Positions 41,483-51,028 of a stretch of DNA of 64,000 nt are shown piece by piece. Source of the stretch: UMGS1696 sp045643285 (lineage in GTDB: Bacteria > Bacillota > Clostridia > Oscillospirales > CAG-272); contig JAZUKN010000097.1 in NCBI GenBank assembly GCA_045643285.1, positions 1 through 64,000 on the forward strand, read 5' to 3'. The notes under the pieces are model-generated. The model searched no databases, was not told the DNA's origin, and worked only from the letters and a program-made list of their open reading frames with translations. The translations under genes and the position numbers were made by a program. How positions within the stretch are numbered: position 1 is the stretch's first letter; the number at the start of each line of letters is the position of its first letter.

Positions 41483-41522
41483 AAAAAAGCCACGGACTTG
41501 TGCAAAATCCGTGGCATTTTTT
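41483..41522. terminator. Bidirectional terminator
   Basis: GCCACGGA (41489-41496) pairs with TCCGTGGC (41508-41515), with A-run left and T-run right, between convergent genes. Confidence 0.9.
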
Positions 41523-41530
41523 ATACCGTA

Positions 41531-42976
41531 TTATCTGCACTTCTCTAAAATCTTCACGAGCGCCTTGTACATTCTCTGTACCGACGCGACGCTCATTCTC
41601 TCACGTACCGAGTGGATGTCGCGGAGATCGGGACCGAACGATACAGCGTCGAGCCCGGGTATCTTCTCAATGAACAGCCCGCATTCGAGTCCGCCGTGTG
41701 TTGCCGTTATCTCAGCCGGTTTGCCGTATACTTCGGCGAATACCTCCGAAACGGTGTCGCGTATCGGCGAAACTTTCGCAAACTGCCAGCCCGGGTACGC
41801 CGAACGGACGGAAACCGTGCCGCCGACTGCTTCGAGCGTGGCTTTGAGCCGTGTTATGAGCATTTCTTTTTGCGTAAGGATCGAAGAACGCACGGAGAAC
41901 GAACAGTGGAAGTCGCCGTCCTCAAGCCGTAAAATGCCGAGATTGAGCGACGTCTGGACGAGTCCTTTTATGTCCATGCTCATCTCGATCACGCCCTGAG
42001 GGAGTAGGAGGAGACAGAGAAGAACGCGCGCGGTGTCCTCAGCCGTGAGAGGAGCGCAGTCGCCGTCGACCTTTTCGGCGGTGAGGAAAACTCCCTTGTC
42101 AGCAGCAGAATATTCGTTCTTGTAGATACCGTCGTACGCCTTTGCGAGTGCGGAAAAAGCGGCGGCAGAGCCGGCAGGAACTGCTATTTCAGCCGTTGCT
42201 TCGGGGGTGATAACGTTGTCGAATCTGCCGCCTGCCATGTGTACGAGACGGAGACCGATTTCTTCGTTTGCGGTGTAGAGGAAACGTGCGAGGAGCTTGT
42301 TCGCATTTCCGCGGCCCTTGTCGATGTCGCATCCGGAGTGACCGCCCGTGAGTCCGCCGAGTTTCACAAAGTAACGGACGTATCCGTCTGCGTCTTCGCG
42401 TGACGTCTTTATGTCGCAGTCGACGCGCGCACCGCCTGAACAGCCGCAGGTGAGAACGCCCTCTTCTTCGGAGTCGAGATTGAGCATTCTTCTGCCCGCG
42501 AGACGTGAGCAGTCAAGCCCGACAGCACCGTCCATGCCCGTTTCTTCGTCGGTAGTGAAGACACATTCGAGGCGCGGATGCTTCAAATCTGACGAATCGA
42601 GGATCGCAAGCGCCATAGCTACAGCGATTCCGTCGTCGCCGCCGAGAGAAGTGCCGACAGCGTGTACCCAGTCTCCGTCCACTGCGAGAGTGATCGGCAC
42701 TTTCGCCATATCGGTCGGGTCGTCCGGCTCTTTCGCGCAGACCATGTCGAGATGCCCCTGCAAGATCACTGCGTCGGCATTTTCGTAACCCGGCGTTGCA
42801 GGCTTGTAGATGATGACGTTGTTGAATTCGTCCTGATAGTATTCGAGACCGCGCTGTTTTGCGAAGTCTACGCAAATATCGCTGACGGCTTTCGTGTTGC
42901 CGGAGCCGTGCGGAACGGACGAAAGAAGCTCAAAAAATTCAAAAACCTTTTTCGGTTCAAGAGAAGAAAGTACCAT
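41531..42976 (-). CDS. pepD: Aminoacyl-histidine dipeptidase (M20C, PepD)
   Basis: This 481-residue protein has M20 metal sites: ILQGHLDMVCAKE (H and D), LGGDDGIAVAMALAIL (bridging D), TTDEETGMDGA (catalytic and ligand glutamates), LDSEEEG and THGGLECGLF (final His). It hydrolyses Xaa-His dipeptides such as carnosine in the cytosol. The start is the ATG at 42976 with GAGGTGG directly upstream; an in-frame TTG at 42988 lies in that ribosome site and is rejected. It is divergent from tilS. Confidence 0.94.
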   Translation of the reverse strand: MVLSSLEPKKVFEFFELLSSVPHGSGNTKAVSDICVDFAKQRGLEYYQDEFNNVIIYKPATPGYENADAVILQGHLDMVCAKEPDDPTDMAKVPITLAVDGDWVHAVGTSLGGDDGIAVAMALAILDSSDLKHPRLECVFTTDEETGMDGAVGLDCSRLAGRRMLNLDSEEEGVLTCGCSGGARVDCDIKTSREDADGYVRYFVKLGGLTGGHSGCDIDKGRGNANKLLARFLYTANEEIGLRLVHMAGGRFDNVITPEATAEIAVPAGSAAAFSALAKAYDGIYKNEYSAADKGVFLTAEKVDGDCAPLTAEDTARVLLCLLLLPQGVIEMSMDIKGLVQTSLNLGILRLEDGDFHCSFSVRSSILTQKEMLITRLKATLEAVGGTVSVRSAYPGWQFAKVSPIRDTVSEVFAEVYGKPAEITATHGGLECGLFIEKIPGLDAVSFGPDLRDIHSVRERMSVASVQRMYKALVKILEKCR

Positions 42977-43005
42977 AATCCACCTCAAAAAATATAGTTT
43001 ACATT

Positions 43006-43034
43006 ATTTTACTCCAAGCGGCGCAAAAAGTCAA
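43006..43034 (-). promoter_or_regulatory. Promoter of the dipeptidase gene
   Basis: On the minus strand: TTGACT (43034-43029), 17 bp, TAAAAT (43011-43006). Confidence 0.78.
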
Positions 43035-43064
43035 CGGAAAATCCGTCTCCGACGCGATTTCACC

Positions 43065-43093
43065 TTGCAAAAAACAGAGTTTTGGTGTATAAT
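43065..43093 (+). promoter_or_regulatory. Promoter of tilS-hpt-ftsH
   Basis: TTGCAA (43065-43070), 17 bp, TATAAT (43088-43093). Confidence 0.85.
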
Positions 43094-43153
43094 TTTACTG
43101 AGAAATTTTGTGTATTCCATTCAGTGTTTCAGTAAACAATAATCGGGGGCAAA

Positions 43154-44575
43154 ATGAGCGATAAAATCTGTCTGAGCTTCAAAAAAACGCTCGAAAAAAA
43201 CGGAATGGCGTCTCTCGTGAAAGAGAGAGGCTTTGTTATCGTCGGCTTTTCGGGCGGCGCGGATTCGTCCTGTCTCCTTCGACTGATGACGGAATACTGC
43301 AAACAGAGCGGCGTATATCTCTGCGCGGCGCACGTCAATCACATGATACGCGGAGAAGAAGCGGACCGCGACGAACGCTTCTGCCGCGAGACTGCCGAAA
43401 AGCTCGGCGTGCCGATCTATGTAAACCGTATTGATGTTCCGGCGATCGCAAAAGAGAGAGGCGTGGGACTTGAAGAAGCCGCACGCGATGTGAGATATTC
43501 GTTCTTTGAAGAAATATCCGAAAAGCTGACCGGTAAGCGCGACGGCGCACTGATTGCAACAGCGCACAATTCGTCCGATAATCTCGAAACAGTTATCATG
43601 AATCTTGTGCGCGGCACGGGACTGCACGGGATGTGTGGGATACAACCCGTGCGCGACGGACGTGTTATCCGCCCGCTTATTGCAGACAGCGGTGAAAAAA
43701 TCCGCGCGTGGTGCGACAAAAACGGGGTAGAATACGTCGTCGACAGCACGAACGCCGAAACCGACTGCACGCGCAATATTATCAGGCACAAGATCGTTCC
43801 CGTACTGCGCTCGCTCTCACCGTCTCCCGAAGACGCCGTTACGTCGATGACTGCGCTTCTTAGAGGGGACGACGATTTTCTCGCTTCTCTTGCCGCTGAC
43901 ACACTTTCGGACGGCGCGGTGTCGGTCAGCCGTGATAATCTCACTTCACTTCCGACGGCTGTATCGTCGAGGGTACTGCTCGCTATGTTCAAAAATGCGT
44001 CGGGACAGTCGAGCGACATTTCCGAAAAGCACATTGATTCCGTACTCACCCTTGCATGCGAAAAAAACGGATTTTCGTCCGTCTCGCTCCCGTGCGGCAT
44101 AACGGCAAAAATCGACAGGGATAAAGTCACTTTTGCCGCCGATAAATCGGGCGAAAACAGCACCGACGGCACGGTTTTCACCTATCACGGAGGCACGGAA
44201 ACGTTCGAGAACGCGCTCTACCGCATAGTTTTCTCCGACAAACCGATAAAAAAAGAGGAAATTTTGCCGTCAAAAGAAAATATTTACAATTTATCTATAC
44301 TAAGAGAGTTCGATTGTGATAAAATAAACAGAAGCGTTACAGTGCGGTACAAGTGCGACGGCGACGCATATGTCTATGACGGGCATACGCATAAAGTGAA
44401 GAAAATGTTCACCGACGCGAAGCTCTCCGAGCGCGAAAAAAGGCTCACACCGCTCGTGACAGACGGCGACGGAATTATCTGGGTACCCGGATTTTCGACG
44501 CGCGACGGAATGAGAGCGACAGATCCGCTTGAAGGACACACACTGTACGTCTTTTGCACGAAAAAACAAAACTGA
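43154..44575 (+). CDS. tilS: tRNA(Ile)-lysidine synthase
   Basis: This 473-residue protein has the PP-loop SGGADSS (33-39) and HNSSDNLETVIMNLVRGTGL plus DSTNAETDCTRNIIRHKIVP, the TilS signature, and a C-terminal TilS domain ending with VPGFSTRDGMRA. It modifies C34 of tRNA-Ile(CAU) to lysidine with ATP and lysine. Cotranscription with hpt and ftsH is a widely conserved Firmicute arrangement. GGGGG precedes the ATG. Confidence 0.97.
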   Translation: MSDKICLSFKKTLEKNGMASLVKERGFVIVGFSGGADSSCLLRLMTEYCKQSGVYLCAAHVNHMIRGEEADRDERFCRETAEKLGVPIYVNRIDVPAIAKERGVGLEEAARDVRYSFFEEISEKLTGKRDGALIATAHNSSDNLETVIMNLVRGTGLHGMCGIQPVRDGRVIRPLIADSGEKIRAWCDKNGVEYVVDSTNAETDCTRNIIRHKIVPVLRSLSPSPEDAVTSMTALLRGDDDFLASLAADTLSDGAVSVSRDNLTSLPTAVSSRVLLAMFKNASGQSSDISEKHIDSVLTLACEKNGFSSVSLPCGITAKIDRDKVTFAADKSGENSTDGTVFTYHGGTETFENALYRIVFSDKPIKKEEILPSKENIYNLSILREFDCDKINRSVTVRYKCDGDAYVYDGHTHKVKKMFTDAKLSEREKRLTPLVTDGDGIIWVPGFSTRDGMRATDPLEGHTLYVFCTKKQN

Positions 44576-44597
44576 TATACATACGGGAGGCATTCTC

Positions 44598-45158
44598 ATG
44601 GAAAATAAATTTGATCTTGACAAGGATATGGCGGAGATACTGCTTGACGAAAAAACGATTGACCGCATAACGTCCGAAGTCGCCGCAAAAATTGACGAAG
44701 ACTACAAGGACGCAAAGCGTATTCTTCTTCTCGGCGTGCTGAAAGGCAGCGTTGTCTTCATGGGAGACCTCATGAAGAAGATAAAACGCTCGGTCGAGAT
44801 AGACTTTATGAAAGTCTCGTCTTATAAAGGCACAAAGTCGACGGGCAGAATAAACATCATCCTCGACCTCCACCGCTCCGATCTCTCCGAATGTGACGTT
44901 ATCATCGTCGAAGACGTCATCGACAGCGGAAAGACACTCTCGTATCTCGTCGAATACTTAAAGCTCGGCGGTGCTCACAGTGTAAAGACCTGCACGATGC
45001 TCGACAAGCCCTGCCGCCGTGAGGTAGACTTCACACCGGACTACACGGGTGCGGTCATCGAAGACAAATTCGTAGTCGGCTACGGTCTTGACTACAACGA
45101 AAAATACCGCGCGCTTCCGTATATCGGCGTGCTTAAACCCGAAATATATCAGGACTGA
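44598..45158 (+). CDS. hpt: Hypoxanthine phosphoribosyltransferase
   Basis: This 186-residue protein has the PRPP motif VIIVEDVIDSGKTLSYL (about 107-123) and KGSVVFMGDLM, plus KVSSYKGTKSTG and VGYGLDYNEKYRALPYIGVL. It salvages hypoxanthine and guanine to IMP and GMP. The start is the ATG at 44598 with GGGAGG upstream; a longer reading from 44529 would lie within tilS. It lies 22 bases after tilS. Confidence 0.96.
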   Translation: MENKFDLDKDMAEILLDEKTIDRITSEVAAKIDEDYKDAKRILLLGVLKGSVVFMGDLMKKIKRSVEIDFMKVSSYKGTKSTGRINIILDLHRSDLSECDVIIVEDVIDSGKTLSYLVEYLKLGGAHSVKTCTMLDKPCRREVDFTPDYTGAVIEDKFVVGYGLDYNEKYRALPYIGVLKPEIYQD

Positions 45159-45185
45159 TTATAAATCCTTATTAAGGAGGAACGA

Positions 45186-47261
45186 ATGAAGAACGGCTTC
45201 AAGGTTGCGCTCTCTTATGTTGTGCTTATCGCGGTGATACTTCTCGTTACCGCGTCGCTTTTAGGCTCAGAACCGACGGAAGCACTCGTATACAGCGATA
45301 TAGTGACACTGTTCAAAACCGAACAGGTCAAGGAATTCAAGATAGATGAGAAAAACACTCTCACGATGTATGTCCGTGCGACGACTGACGACGGCAAGGA
45401 AACCGAAGTCAAGGTCAAATATGTAGTCAGAGATCTTAACCTGTTTGAGAGAGATCTCGGCGACATCATCAACGAGCAGTACGACAGAGGAATCATCACA
45501 AGTTACGACTACCCTGTTCCCGATCCGTTCTGGAGCTATGTTGCCGCATATCTTCCGATGCTTCTGTTCGTCGGAGTGACGATTTTCATCGTCATACTGT
45601 TCATGCGGAGACTTTCGGGCGGCGCAGGCGGAGGCGGAATGAATCCCGTCGGCAGAGTCAGGGCAAAGCTCGTCACCGCAGACAAAACAAACGTATATTT
45701 CAAGGACGTCGCAGGAGCGGACGAAGAAAAAGCGGAGCTTGAAGAAATAGTAGAGTTTCTCCGTAATCCGTCGTACTTCACGAAGCTCGGCGCGAAGATA
45801 CCGCACGGCGTGCTTCTCATGGGCCCTCCCGGTACAGGTAAGACTCTTATCGTAAAGGCAGTCGCAGGTGAAGCGGGCGTGCCGTTCTATTCGATCTCCG
45901 GATCGGACTTCGTTGAATTGTACGTCGGCGTCGGTGCGGCGAGAGTGCGCGACCTCTTTGAAACGGCTCGCAAGAATCCTGCCGCTATCATCTTCATAGA
46001 CGAGATCGACGCTGTAGGTCGTCATCGTGGTGCAGGTCTCGGCGGCGGTCATGACGAGAGAGAACAGACTCTCAACCAGATACTTGTTGAAATGGACGGT
46101 TTCGGCACATCCGACGGCGTTATAGTCATGGCGGCGACGAACAGACCGGACATACTCGACCCGGCACTCCTCCGTCCCGGCAGATTCGACAGACAGATCA
46201 CAATGTCCTATCCCGACGTAAAGGGAAGAGAAGAGATACTCAAAGTCCACTCGAAGAACAAACCGCTTGAAGCGGACGCAGACCTTTCCGTTATCGCAAA
46301 AACGACAGTCGGCTTCACGGGCGCAGAGCTTGCAAACCTCTTAAACGAAGCCGCACTTCTCGCCGCTCGTAAGGGCAAATCACTTATCGGAATGAACGAC
46401 CTCGAAGAAGCGATGGTCAAAGTCATTGTAGGACCGTCGAAGCGCTCGAAGGTCATCAGCGAAGAGACAAAGCGACTCACCGCGTACCACGAAGCAGGTC
46501 ACGCTATAACAGGCTGGGTAAAGTGCAGTCACGAGGCTGTACACCAGATCTCGATCATTCCGGCAGGACGCGCAGGCGGCTATACGCTTTCGTTCCCGAA
46601 GGATGATAACGCATACACGTCCCGTTCGATGATGGAAAATCAGATCCTTTCACTCCTCGGCGGACGTGCGGCGGAAGAGCTTATAATCGGCGATATTTCG
46701 ACAGGCGCATCGAACGACATAGAACGCGCATCCGGAATCGCAAGACAAATGGTGACAAAGTACGGTATGTCCGATGTCCTCGGTCCTATCCTGTATGGAG
46801 GCGAATCGTCGAGCGACGAAGTATTCCTCGGACGTGATTTCAACCAGACGAAGAACTACTCCGACGAGACGGCTTCCGTTATCGACAGCGAAGTGAAGCG
46901 CATCGTATCCGAACAGTACACGGGCGCAAAGGACGTTCTTTCCGCGAATATCGACAAGCTCCACTTCATCGCCGAATATCTGATGAAGTACGAGATAATG
47001 GAAGAAGCGCAGTTCGTCCGTGCTATGACGGAAGACGACGTGACAATCGAAGACCTCGAAGCCATGACCGCCGAAAAGCGCGAGAAGAGCCGCCTTGAGA
47101 ACGAAGCAAGGGCAAAACACCTCGCAGAGCTTGAAAAACAGCGCGAGGAAGAGCGCAAGAGAAACGAAATGCGCGCTCACAGACCTCAGCCGCCGTTCGG
47201 TGACGTACAGCGTCCGCAGAACCGCGACAATAACGGCAACAGCGGAAACGATATAAGATAA
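45186..47261 (+). CDS. ftsH: ATP-dependent zinc metalloprotease FtsH
   Basis: This 691-residue protein has two N-terminal membrane segments (8-26 and about 117-140), the AAA domain with GPPGTGKT (213-220), Walker B AIIFIDEIDAVG and SRH arginines, and the M41 peptidase domain with HEAGH (435-439). The C-terminal 50 residues are charged, then Pro/Gln/Asn-rich (RPQPPFGDVQRPQNRDNNGN). It degrades misfolded membrane and regulatory proteins. AAGGAGG precedes the ATG. The N-terminal part between the helices is shorter than in Escherichia coli, as in other Clostridia. Confidence 0.97.
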   Translation: MKNGFKVALSYVVLIAVILLVTASLLGSEPTEALVYSDIVTLFKTEQVKEFKIDEKNTLTMYVRATTDDGKETEVKVKYVVRDLNLFERDLGDIINEQYDRGIITSYDYPVPDPFWSYVAAYLPMLLFVGVTIFIVILFMRRLSGGAGGGGMNPVGRVRAKLVTADKTNVYFKDVAGADEEKAELEEIVEFLRNPSYFTKLGAKIPHGVLLMGPPGTGKTLIVKAVAGEAGVPFYSISGSDFVELYVGVGAARVRDLFETARKNPAAIIFIDEIDAVGRHRGAGLGGGHDEREQTLNQILVEMDGFGTSDGVIVMAATNRPDILDPALLRPGRFDRQITMSYPDVKGREEILKVHSKNKPLEADADLSVIAKTTVGFTGAELANLLNEAALLAARKGKSLIGMNDLEEAMVKVIVGPSKRSKVISEETKRLTAYHEAGHAITGWVKCSHEAVHQISIIPAGRAGGYTLSFPKDDNAYTSRSMMENQILSLLGGRAAEELIIGDISTGASNDIERASGIARQMVTKYGMSDVLGPILYGGESSSDEVFLGRDFNQTKNYSDETASVIDSEVKRIVSEQYTGAKDVLSANIDKLHFIAEYLMKYEIMEEAQFVRAMTEDDVTIEDLEAMTAEKREKSRLENEARAKHLAELEKQREEERKRNEMRAHRPQPPFGDVQRPQNRDNNGNSGNDIR

Positions 47262-47272
47262 TAAGGCAAAAT

Positions 47273-47304
47273 AAAAGTCCTCCTGTAACAAGGAGGACTT
47301 TTTT
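47273..47304 (+). terminator. Terminator of tilS-hpt-ftsH
   Basis: AAAAGTCCTCCT pairs with AGGAGGACTTTT (47291-47302) over a six-base loop, followed by T. Confidence 0.92.
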
Positions 47305-47345
47305 GTATAATACAATAAATGAAAAAGATTTTTTGACTAAAACAA

Positions 47346-47395
47346 GGCTCCCTCCTTGAGGGAGCTGTCTGCATAGCAGACTGAGGGAGAATCCG
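47346..47395 (+). repeat. GGGAGG-type palindromic element, copy 3
   Basis: CTCCCTC / GAGGGAG (47348-47364), GTCTGC / GCAGAC (47367-47381), then TGAGGGAG. The architecture matches elements at 15333 and 15479 while the second stem differs. Confidence 0.8.
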
Positions 47396-47507
47396 TAACG
47401 GAATTCTTGGCATTTTCTGTTTGATTGCTCTTTACGCCGCTCAAAGTTGCAGATTTTAATGAGGTGTTTTAATGAACGTTCTGCAAAAAACATTCATTTT
47501 ATGTCAA

Positions 47508-47540
47508 AATGAAAACCCTCCCGTAAAAAGGAGGGTTTTG
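47508..47540 (-). terminator. Terminator of the amino acid ABC operon
   Basis: AAAACCCTCC (47512-47521) pairs with GGAGGGTTTT (47530-47539). Read leftward it follows the ATPase gene; it could act both ways. Confidence 0.82.
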
Positions 47541-47547
47541 GCTATTA

Positions 47548-48303
47548 TTACAGCACCTTTGAGAGGAACTCTTTCAATCGCTCGTTCTTCGGTTGGGTGA
47601 AGAATTCTTCCGGCGGCGCTTCTTCGATGATCTTGCCGCCGTCGATGAAAATAACTCTCGAAGCCACCTCGCGCGCAAAGCCCATTTCGTGAGTAACGAT
47701 GACCATTGTCATTCCTTCTTTTGCGAGCTGCTTGATGAGATCGAGAACTTCGCCGACCATTTCGGGGTCAAGCGCGGAAGTCGGCTCGTCGAACAGTATC
47801 ACTTCGGGGTTCATCGCAAGTGCGCGGATTATCGCAACACGCTGTTTCTGACCGCCGGAGAGCGTGGACGGATAAACGTCGGCTTTGTCTTCAAGCCCGA
47901 TCCGTCTGAGCAGTGACATGGCGTTCTCGCGCGCTTCTTCCTTGATCTGCTTCTTTGTCTTGCCGGTCTTTCTGCGCTCTTTCATCGCAACGTGAACTGG
48001 CGCGAGCATGATGTTGTCGATGACTGTCATATTGTTGAACAGATTGAACTGCTGGAACACCATGCCCATTTTGCGGCGGTGAATGTTGATGTCGACAGAC
48101 ATATCCGCAATATCGACACCGTCGAAGATGATTTTGCCGCCGTCAGGGTCTTCCATACAGTTGAGGCAGCGCAGGAATGTGCTTTTCCCGGAACCGGACG
48201 GACCGATGACGACCACGACATCGCCTTTGTTTATCGTGATGTCGATTCCGCGAAGAACATGATTGTCCTTGAATGATTTTTTCAGATCAATGACGTCTAT
48301 CAC
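47548..48303 (-). CDS. Polar amino acid ABC transporter ATP-binding protein (GlnQ type)
   Basis: This 251-residue protein has Walker A GPSGSGKST, Q-loop FQQFNLFNNM, signature LSGGQKQR, Walker B VILFDEPTSAL and VIVTHEMGFA. I choose the GTG at 48303 as start, giving the family-like N-terminus (V)IDVIDLKKSF, because AAAGGAGGT lies inside the frame just upstream; the ATG at 48324 would put that ribosome site within the gene. The start overlaps the permease gene by 17 bases. The operon is binding protein-permease-ATPase. Confidence 0.92.
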   Translation of the reverse strand: MIDVIDLKKSFKDNHVLRGIDITINKGDVVVVIGPSGSGKSTFLRCLNCMEDPDGGKIIFDGVDIADMSVDINIHRRKMGMVFQQFNLFNNMTVIDNIMLAPVHVAMKERRKTGKTKKQIKEEARENAMSLLRRIGLEDKADVYPSTLSGGQKQRVAIIRALAMNPEVILFDEPTSALDPEMVGEVLDLIKQLAKEGMTMVIVTHEMGFAREVASRVIFIDGGKIIEEAPPEEFFTQPKNERLKEFLSKVL

Positions 48304-48997
48304 TTCTTGCGAACCTCCTTTCAAGCAGCTTTACCCCGACCGAAATAATTGCAACGATCACTATGTAGAACAGTGCCATTACCGCATACGGCACAAGATA
48401 TTCGTAGCTCTTGTTGCCGATCTCGGTGAAGGTCTTATATAGGTCTACAGCCGCGACGAACGACACGACGGACGTATCCTTGACAAGCGCGATAAGCTCG
48501 TTTCCGAGAGACGGGAGAATGTTTTTGACCGCCTGAGGAAGAACTACTTTCATCATAGTCGTGAAGAACGACAGACCGACAGCCCGTCCGGCTTCCATTT
48601 GCCCCGGGTCGACAGAGAGGATACCGCCGCGCATGATCTCCGAGACATACGCGCCCGAATTAAGACCGAACACGATGATACAGGTGTTGAGCGAGCCAAT
48701 GCTGATACCGAGAAGAGGGAAGAGAACGTAATACGCGATAAGAAGCTGGACTACGATAGGAGTGCCGCGGAAGAATCCGACGTAGACCGTAACGATTTTG
48801 TCAAGCACTTGCGGAAGGAGCTTGTATTTCGGTGCGACCTTGACAGCCGCAATGAACGAACCGATCACAACGCCGATTACAAGACCGATAATTGCAATGA
48901 GAAGCGTGTTTATAAGTCCTTCGCCTATAACACGCCTCCATGCGCCGTTAAGAGCAAAATGTTGCCAGAATTTCGCCCACTTAATGCCAATGTCCAT
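48287..48997 (-). CDS. Polar amino acid ABC transporter permease
   Basis: This 236-residue protein has about five membrane segments, the GLINTLLIAIIGLVIG start of the His/Glu/Gln/Arg/opine permease domain, and the EAA motif MEAGRAVGLSFFTTMMKVVLPQA that contacts the ATPase. It forms the membrane channel for a polar amino acid. The family normally acts as a homodimer or a pair; only one permease is present, so a homodimer is likely. Confidence 0.94.
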   Translation of the reverse strand: MDIGIKWAKFWQHFALNGAWRRVIGEGLINTLLIAIIGLVIGVVIGSFIAAVKVAPKYKLLPQVLDKIVTVYVGFFRGTPIVVQLLIAYYVLFPLLGISIGSLNTCIIVFGLNSGAYVSEIMRGGILSVDPGQMEAGRAVGLSFFTTMMKVVLPQAVKNILPSLGNELIALVKDTSVVSFVAAVDLYKTFTEIGNKSYEYLVPYAVMALFYIVIVAIISVGVKLLERRFARSDRRH

Positions 48998-49074
48998 TGG
49001 TAGACAGTCCTTTCATTAACACAGAGAAACCCCGTCGCTTTGTTGTTGCGGCGAGGCATTTTCTCCGAGAGAAT

Positions 49075-49932
49075 TTATTTGTTGTTGATAGACTTTGCGA
49101 TAGCGTTAGCCGGAGCGTTGTCGACGATGACGTAGTCGACTTCGCCGTTGAACATTGCACTGACTGCGAGAGCGGCGTAGTCGTAGCCCATCTTTGTTTC
49201 GGGAAGACCGATGAAGCCGTAGCCGTCCGGATCGTCTGCGTCGCCTACGATGTAGATTTCACCCGTTGTGCCTGTCTGGCAACCGATCTTTACGGAAGCG
49301 TCCTTGGAAGCGAGGATCTTTTCAACGTCTTCAGCAGTCTTGCAGGAGTCAAATTCGGTGTTGTCTGCGGGAACCATAACGACCTGTGCGGCGTTGTAGT
49401 AAGAATCGCTGAATGCAACGATCTCTTCACGTGCGGGAGTGATCGTAAGACCTGCCATGCCGATGTCGCAGATGCCGGACTGAACGGATGTTACAACGGA
49501 CGCGAACTGCATATCTTCGATAACAAGCTCGACTCCGAGATACTCTGCGAGACCTGCGGCGATCTCGAGGTCAACACCGGAGTAAAGTCCGCCGTCAACC
49601 ATTTCAAACGGCTCGAAGCCTGTGGAGGTAGCTACGACGAGCTGTTCCTTTGAGGAATCGAGGGTGGAGGACTGGATAGCGGCAGGTGTGCCGTCACCGA
49701 AGTATTTGTTGCAGATCTCGTCGAATACACCGTTCGCTTTGATCTCTGCGAGATATGCGTTTACGGATGCGACGAGTTCTGTGTTGTCCTTTGCTACGCA
49801 GAATGCGTAATCTTCAACGGAGAGCGCAATGTCGATCACCTTGACGCCCTGAGCTGCCTTGTTTGATCCGCACGAAATAAGTGCGAACGATGCGAGAACG
49901 AGTACGAGAACGAGTGAAATGATTTTTTTCAT
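49075..49932 (-). CDS. Amino acid-binding lipoprotein, apparently circularly permuted
   Basis: This 285-residue protein has a lipobox FALISC (cysteine at 21). Residues 97 onward show the normal family 3 start (EQLVVATSTGFEPFE, SGVDLEIAAGLAEYLG) and run to a middle-to-late segment (CQTGTTGEIYIVG, VDYVIVDNAPANAIAKSINNK). Before this, residues 31-87 (VIDIALSVEDYAF, NTELVASVNAYLAEIKANG, FDEICNKYFGDG) look like the C-terminal segment that ordinary family members carry after the APA motif. The end lacks that segment. So the last block seems to have moved to the front. It delivers a polar amino acid to the permease next to it. AGAGGT precedes the ATG. Confidence 0.9.
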   Translation of the reverse strand: MKKIISLVLVLVLASFALISCGSNKAAQGVKVIDIALSVEDYAFCVAKDNTELVASVNAYLAEIKANGVFDEICNKYFGDGTPAAIQSSTLDSSKEQLVVATSTGFEPFEMVDGGLYSGVDLEIAAGLAEYLGVELVIEDMQFASVVTSVQSGICDIGMAGLTITPAREEIVAFSDSYYNAAQVVMVPADNTEFDSCKTAEDVEKILASKDASVKIGCQTGTTGEIYIVGDADDPDGYGFIGLPETKMGYDYAALAVSAMFNGEVDYVIVDNAPANAIAKSINNK

Positions 49933-49976
49933 GGTTGTTTACCTCTATTTGAATATTTATTTATGTTGTTGTGCAT

Positions 49977-50005
49977 ATTATATCACGGGCGTCTCAGTTT
50001 GTCAA
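49977..50005 (-). promoter_or_regulatory. Promoter of the amino acid ABC operon
   Basis: On the minus strand: TTGACA (50005-50000), 17 bp, TATAAT (49982-49977). Confidence 0.93.
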
Positions 50006-50305
50006 CAGTTTTATTGATAAAATATTCTATCAAAGTGAATATATATAACTGCACTTTTTAGTGCAAACCGCACAAATAATTTAATATCATATAAAATACT
50101 GCCCTGAATCGGTTCGTATTCTTCACTTTGAAATATTAATATGCAATTATGCGATTGATTGGATATATTTTCATGAATGGTGAATATATATTCGATTCTG
50201 CCGCTTTGCAACCATTTCGGACGTAAAAATACTCATTGGCGGAATAAATCCGCCGTCCGACGGGGAAAATATAATACAATATTGAAGAATCATTGCGGAG
50301 ATGTT
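50006..50305. other. AT-rich divergent intergenic region
   Basis: This 300-bp gap separates the amino acid ABC operon from the ClpP-like gene. A small hairpin GGCGGA / TCCGCC and a TATAAT near 50270 suggest the start of the rightward transcript, but no -35 box at good spacing was found. I see no gene in it. Confidence 0.4.
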
Positions 50306-51028
50306 ATGGCGGAAAAAGAAAAAGAAAACGAAACCGAAAAGGACTGCGGCGGAAACGAACGCCTTGATTATATAATGAAAACAGGCGGTGTGATCTCGTC
50401 GTCGAACAGCGAAACGATACACTGCCTTACGATTGTCGGTCAGATAGAGGGACATTATCTTCTCGGAGACGGGCAGAAAGCGACGAAATACGAGCATATA
50501 ATACCGCTTCTCGTGTCTGTCGAAGAAAGCTCGGAGATCGACGGACTGCTGATCGTGCTTAACACAATGGGCGGAGATGTCGAAGCCGGACTTGCGATAG
50601 CCGAAACTGTTGCCGGGATGTCGAAGCCGTCGGTCTCGCTCGTGCTTGGTGGAAGTCACTCGATAGGCGTGCCGCTTGCCGTATGCGCCGACCGCTCGTT
50701 CATCGTTCCGTCGGCTACGATGACTATCCACCCCGTCAGAATAACCGGAACAGTCGTCGGCGCACCGCAGACCTATTTTTATTTTGAAGAGATGCAGAAG
50801 CGGATAATCAACTTCGTCACATCCCACTCAGGCGTGACTGCGGAAAAACTGCGCGAGCTGATGATGAAGACTGATCGCATCGCAACCGATGTCGGCTCGA
50901 TAATCGAGGGCAGGGAGGCGGTCGAGATCGGGCTGATCGACGAGATAGGCGGACTCGGCGACGCACTTGCGTATCTGCGCGGGATGATAAAAGATAATAA
51001 AGAAAACAAAAAACGGAGTGAAGATTGA
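50306..51028 (+). CDS. ClpP-family serine protease, TepA-like
   Basis: This 240-residue protein has a ClpP fold: LIVLNTMGGDVEAGLAIAETV (oxyanion region), SLVLGGSHSIGVPLAVCA with the serine nucleophile of GGSHS, and TMTIHPVRITG with the catalytic histidine. The N-terminal 20 residues are highly charged (Glu/Lys). It resembles the cytosolic TepA group rather than ClpP itself and lacks a clear chaperone partner here. The start is the ATG at 50306 with GGAG upstream; a longer reading to 50177 is non-coding in character. Confidence 0.88.
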   Translation: MAEKEKENETEKDCGGNERLDYIMKTGGVISSSNSETIHCLTIVGQIEGHYLLGDGQKATKYEHIIPLLVSVEESSEIDGLLIVLNTMGGDVEAGLAIAETVAGMSKPSVSLVLGGSHSIGVPLAVCADRSFIVPSATMTIHPVRITGTVVGAPQTYFYFEEMQKRIINFVTSHSGVTAEKLRELMMKTDRIATDVGSIIEGREAVEIGLIDEIGGLGDALAYLRGMIKDNKENKKRSED

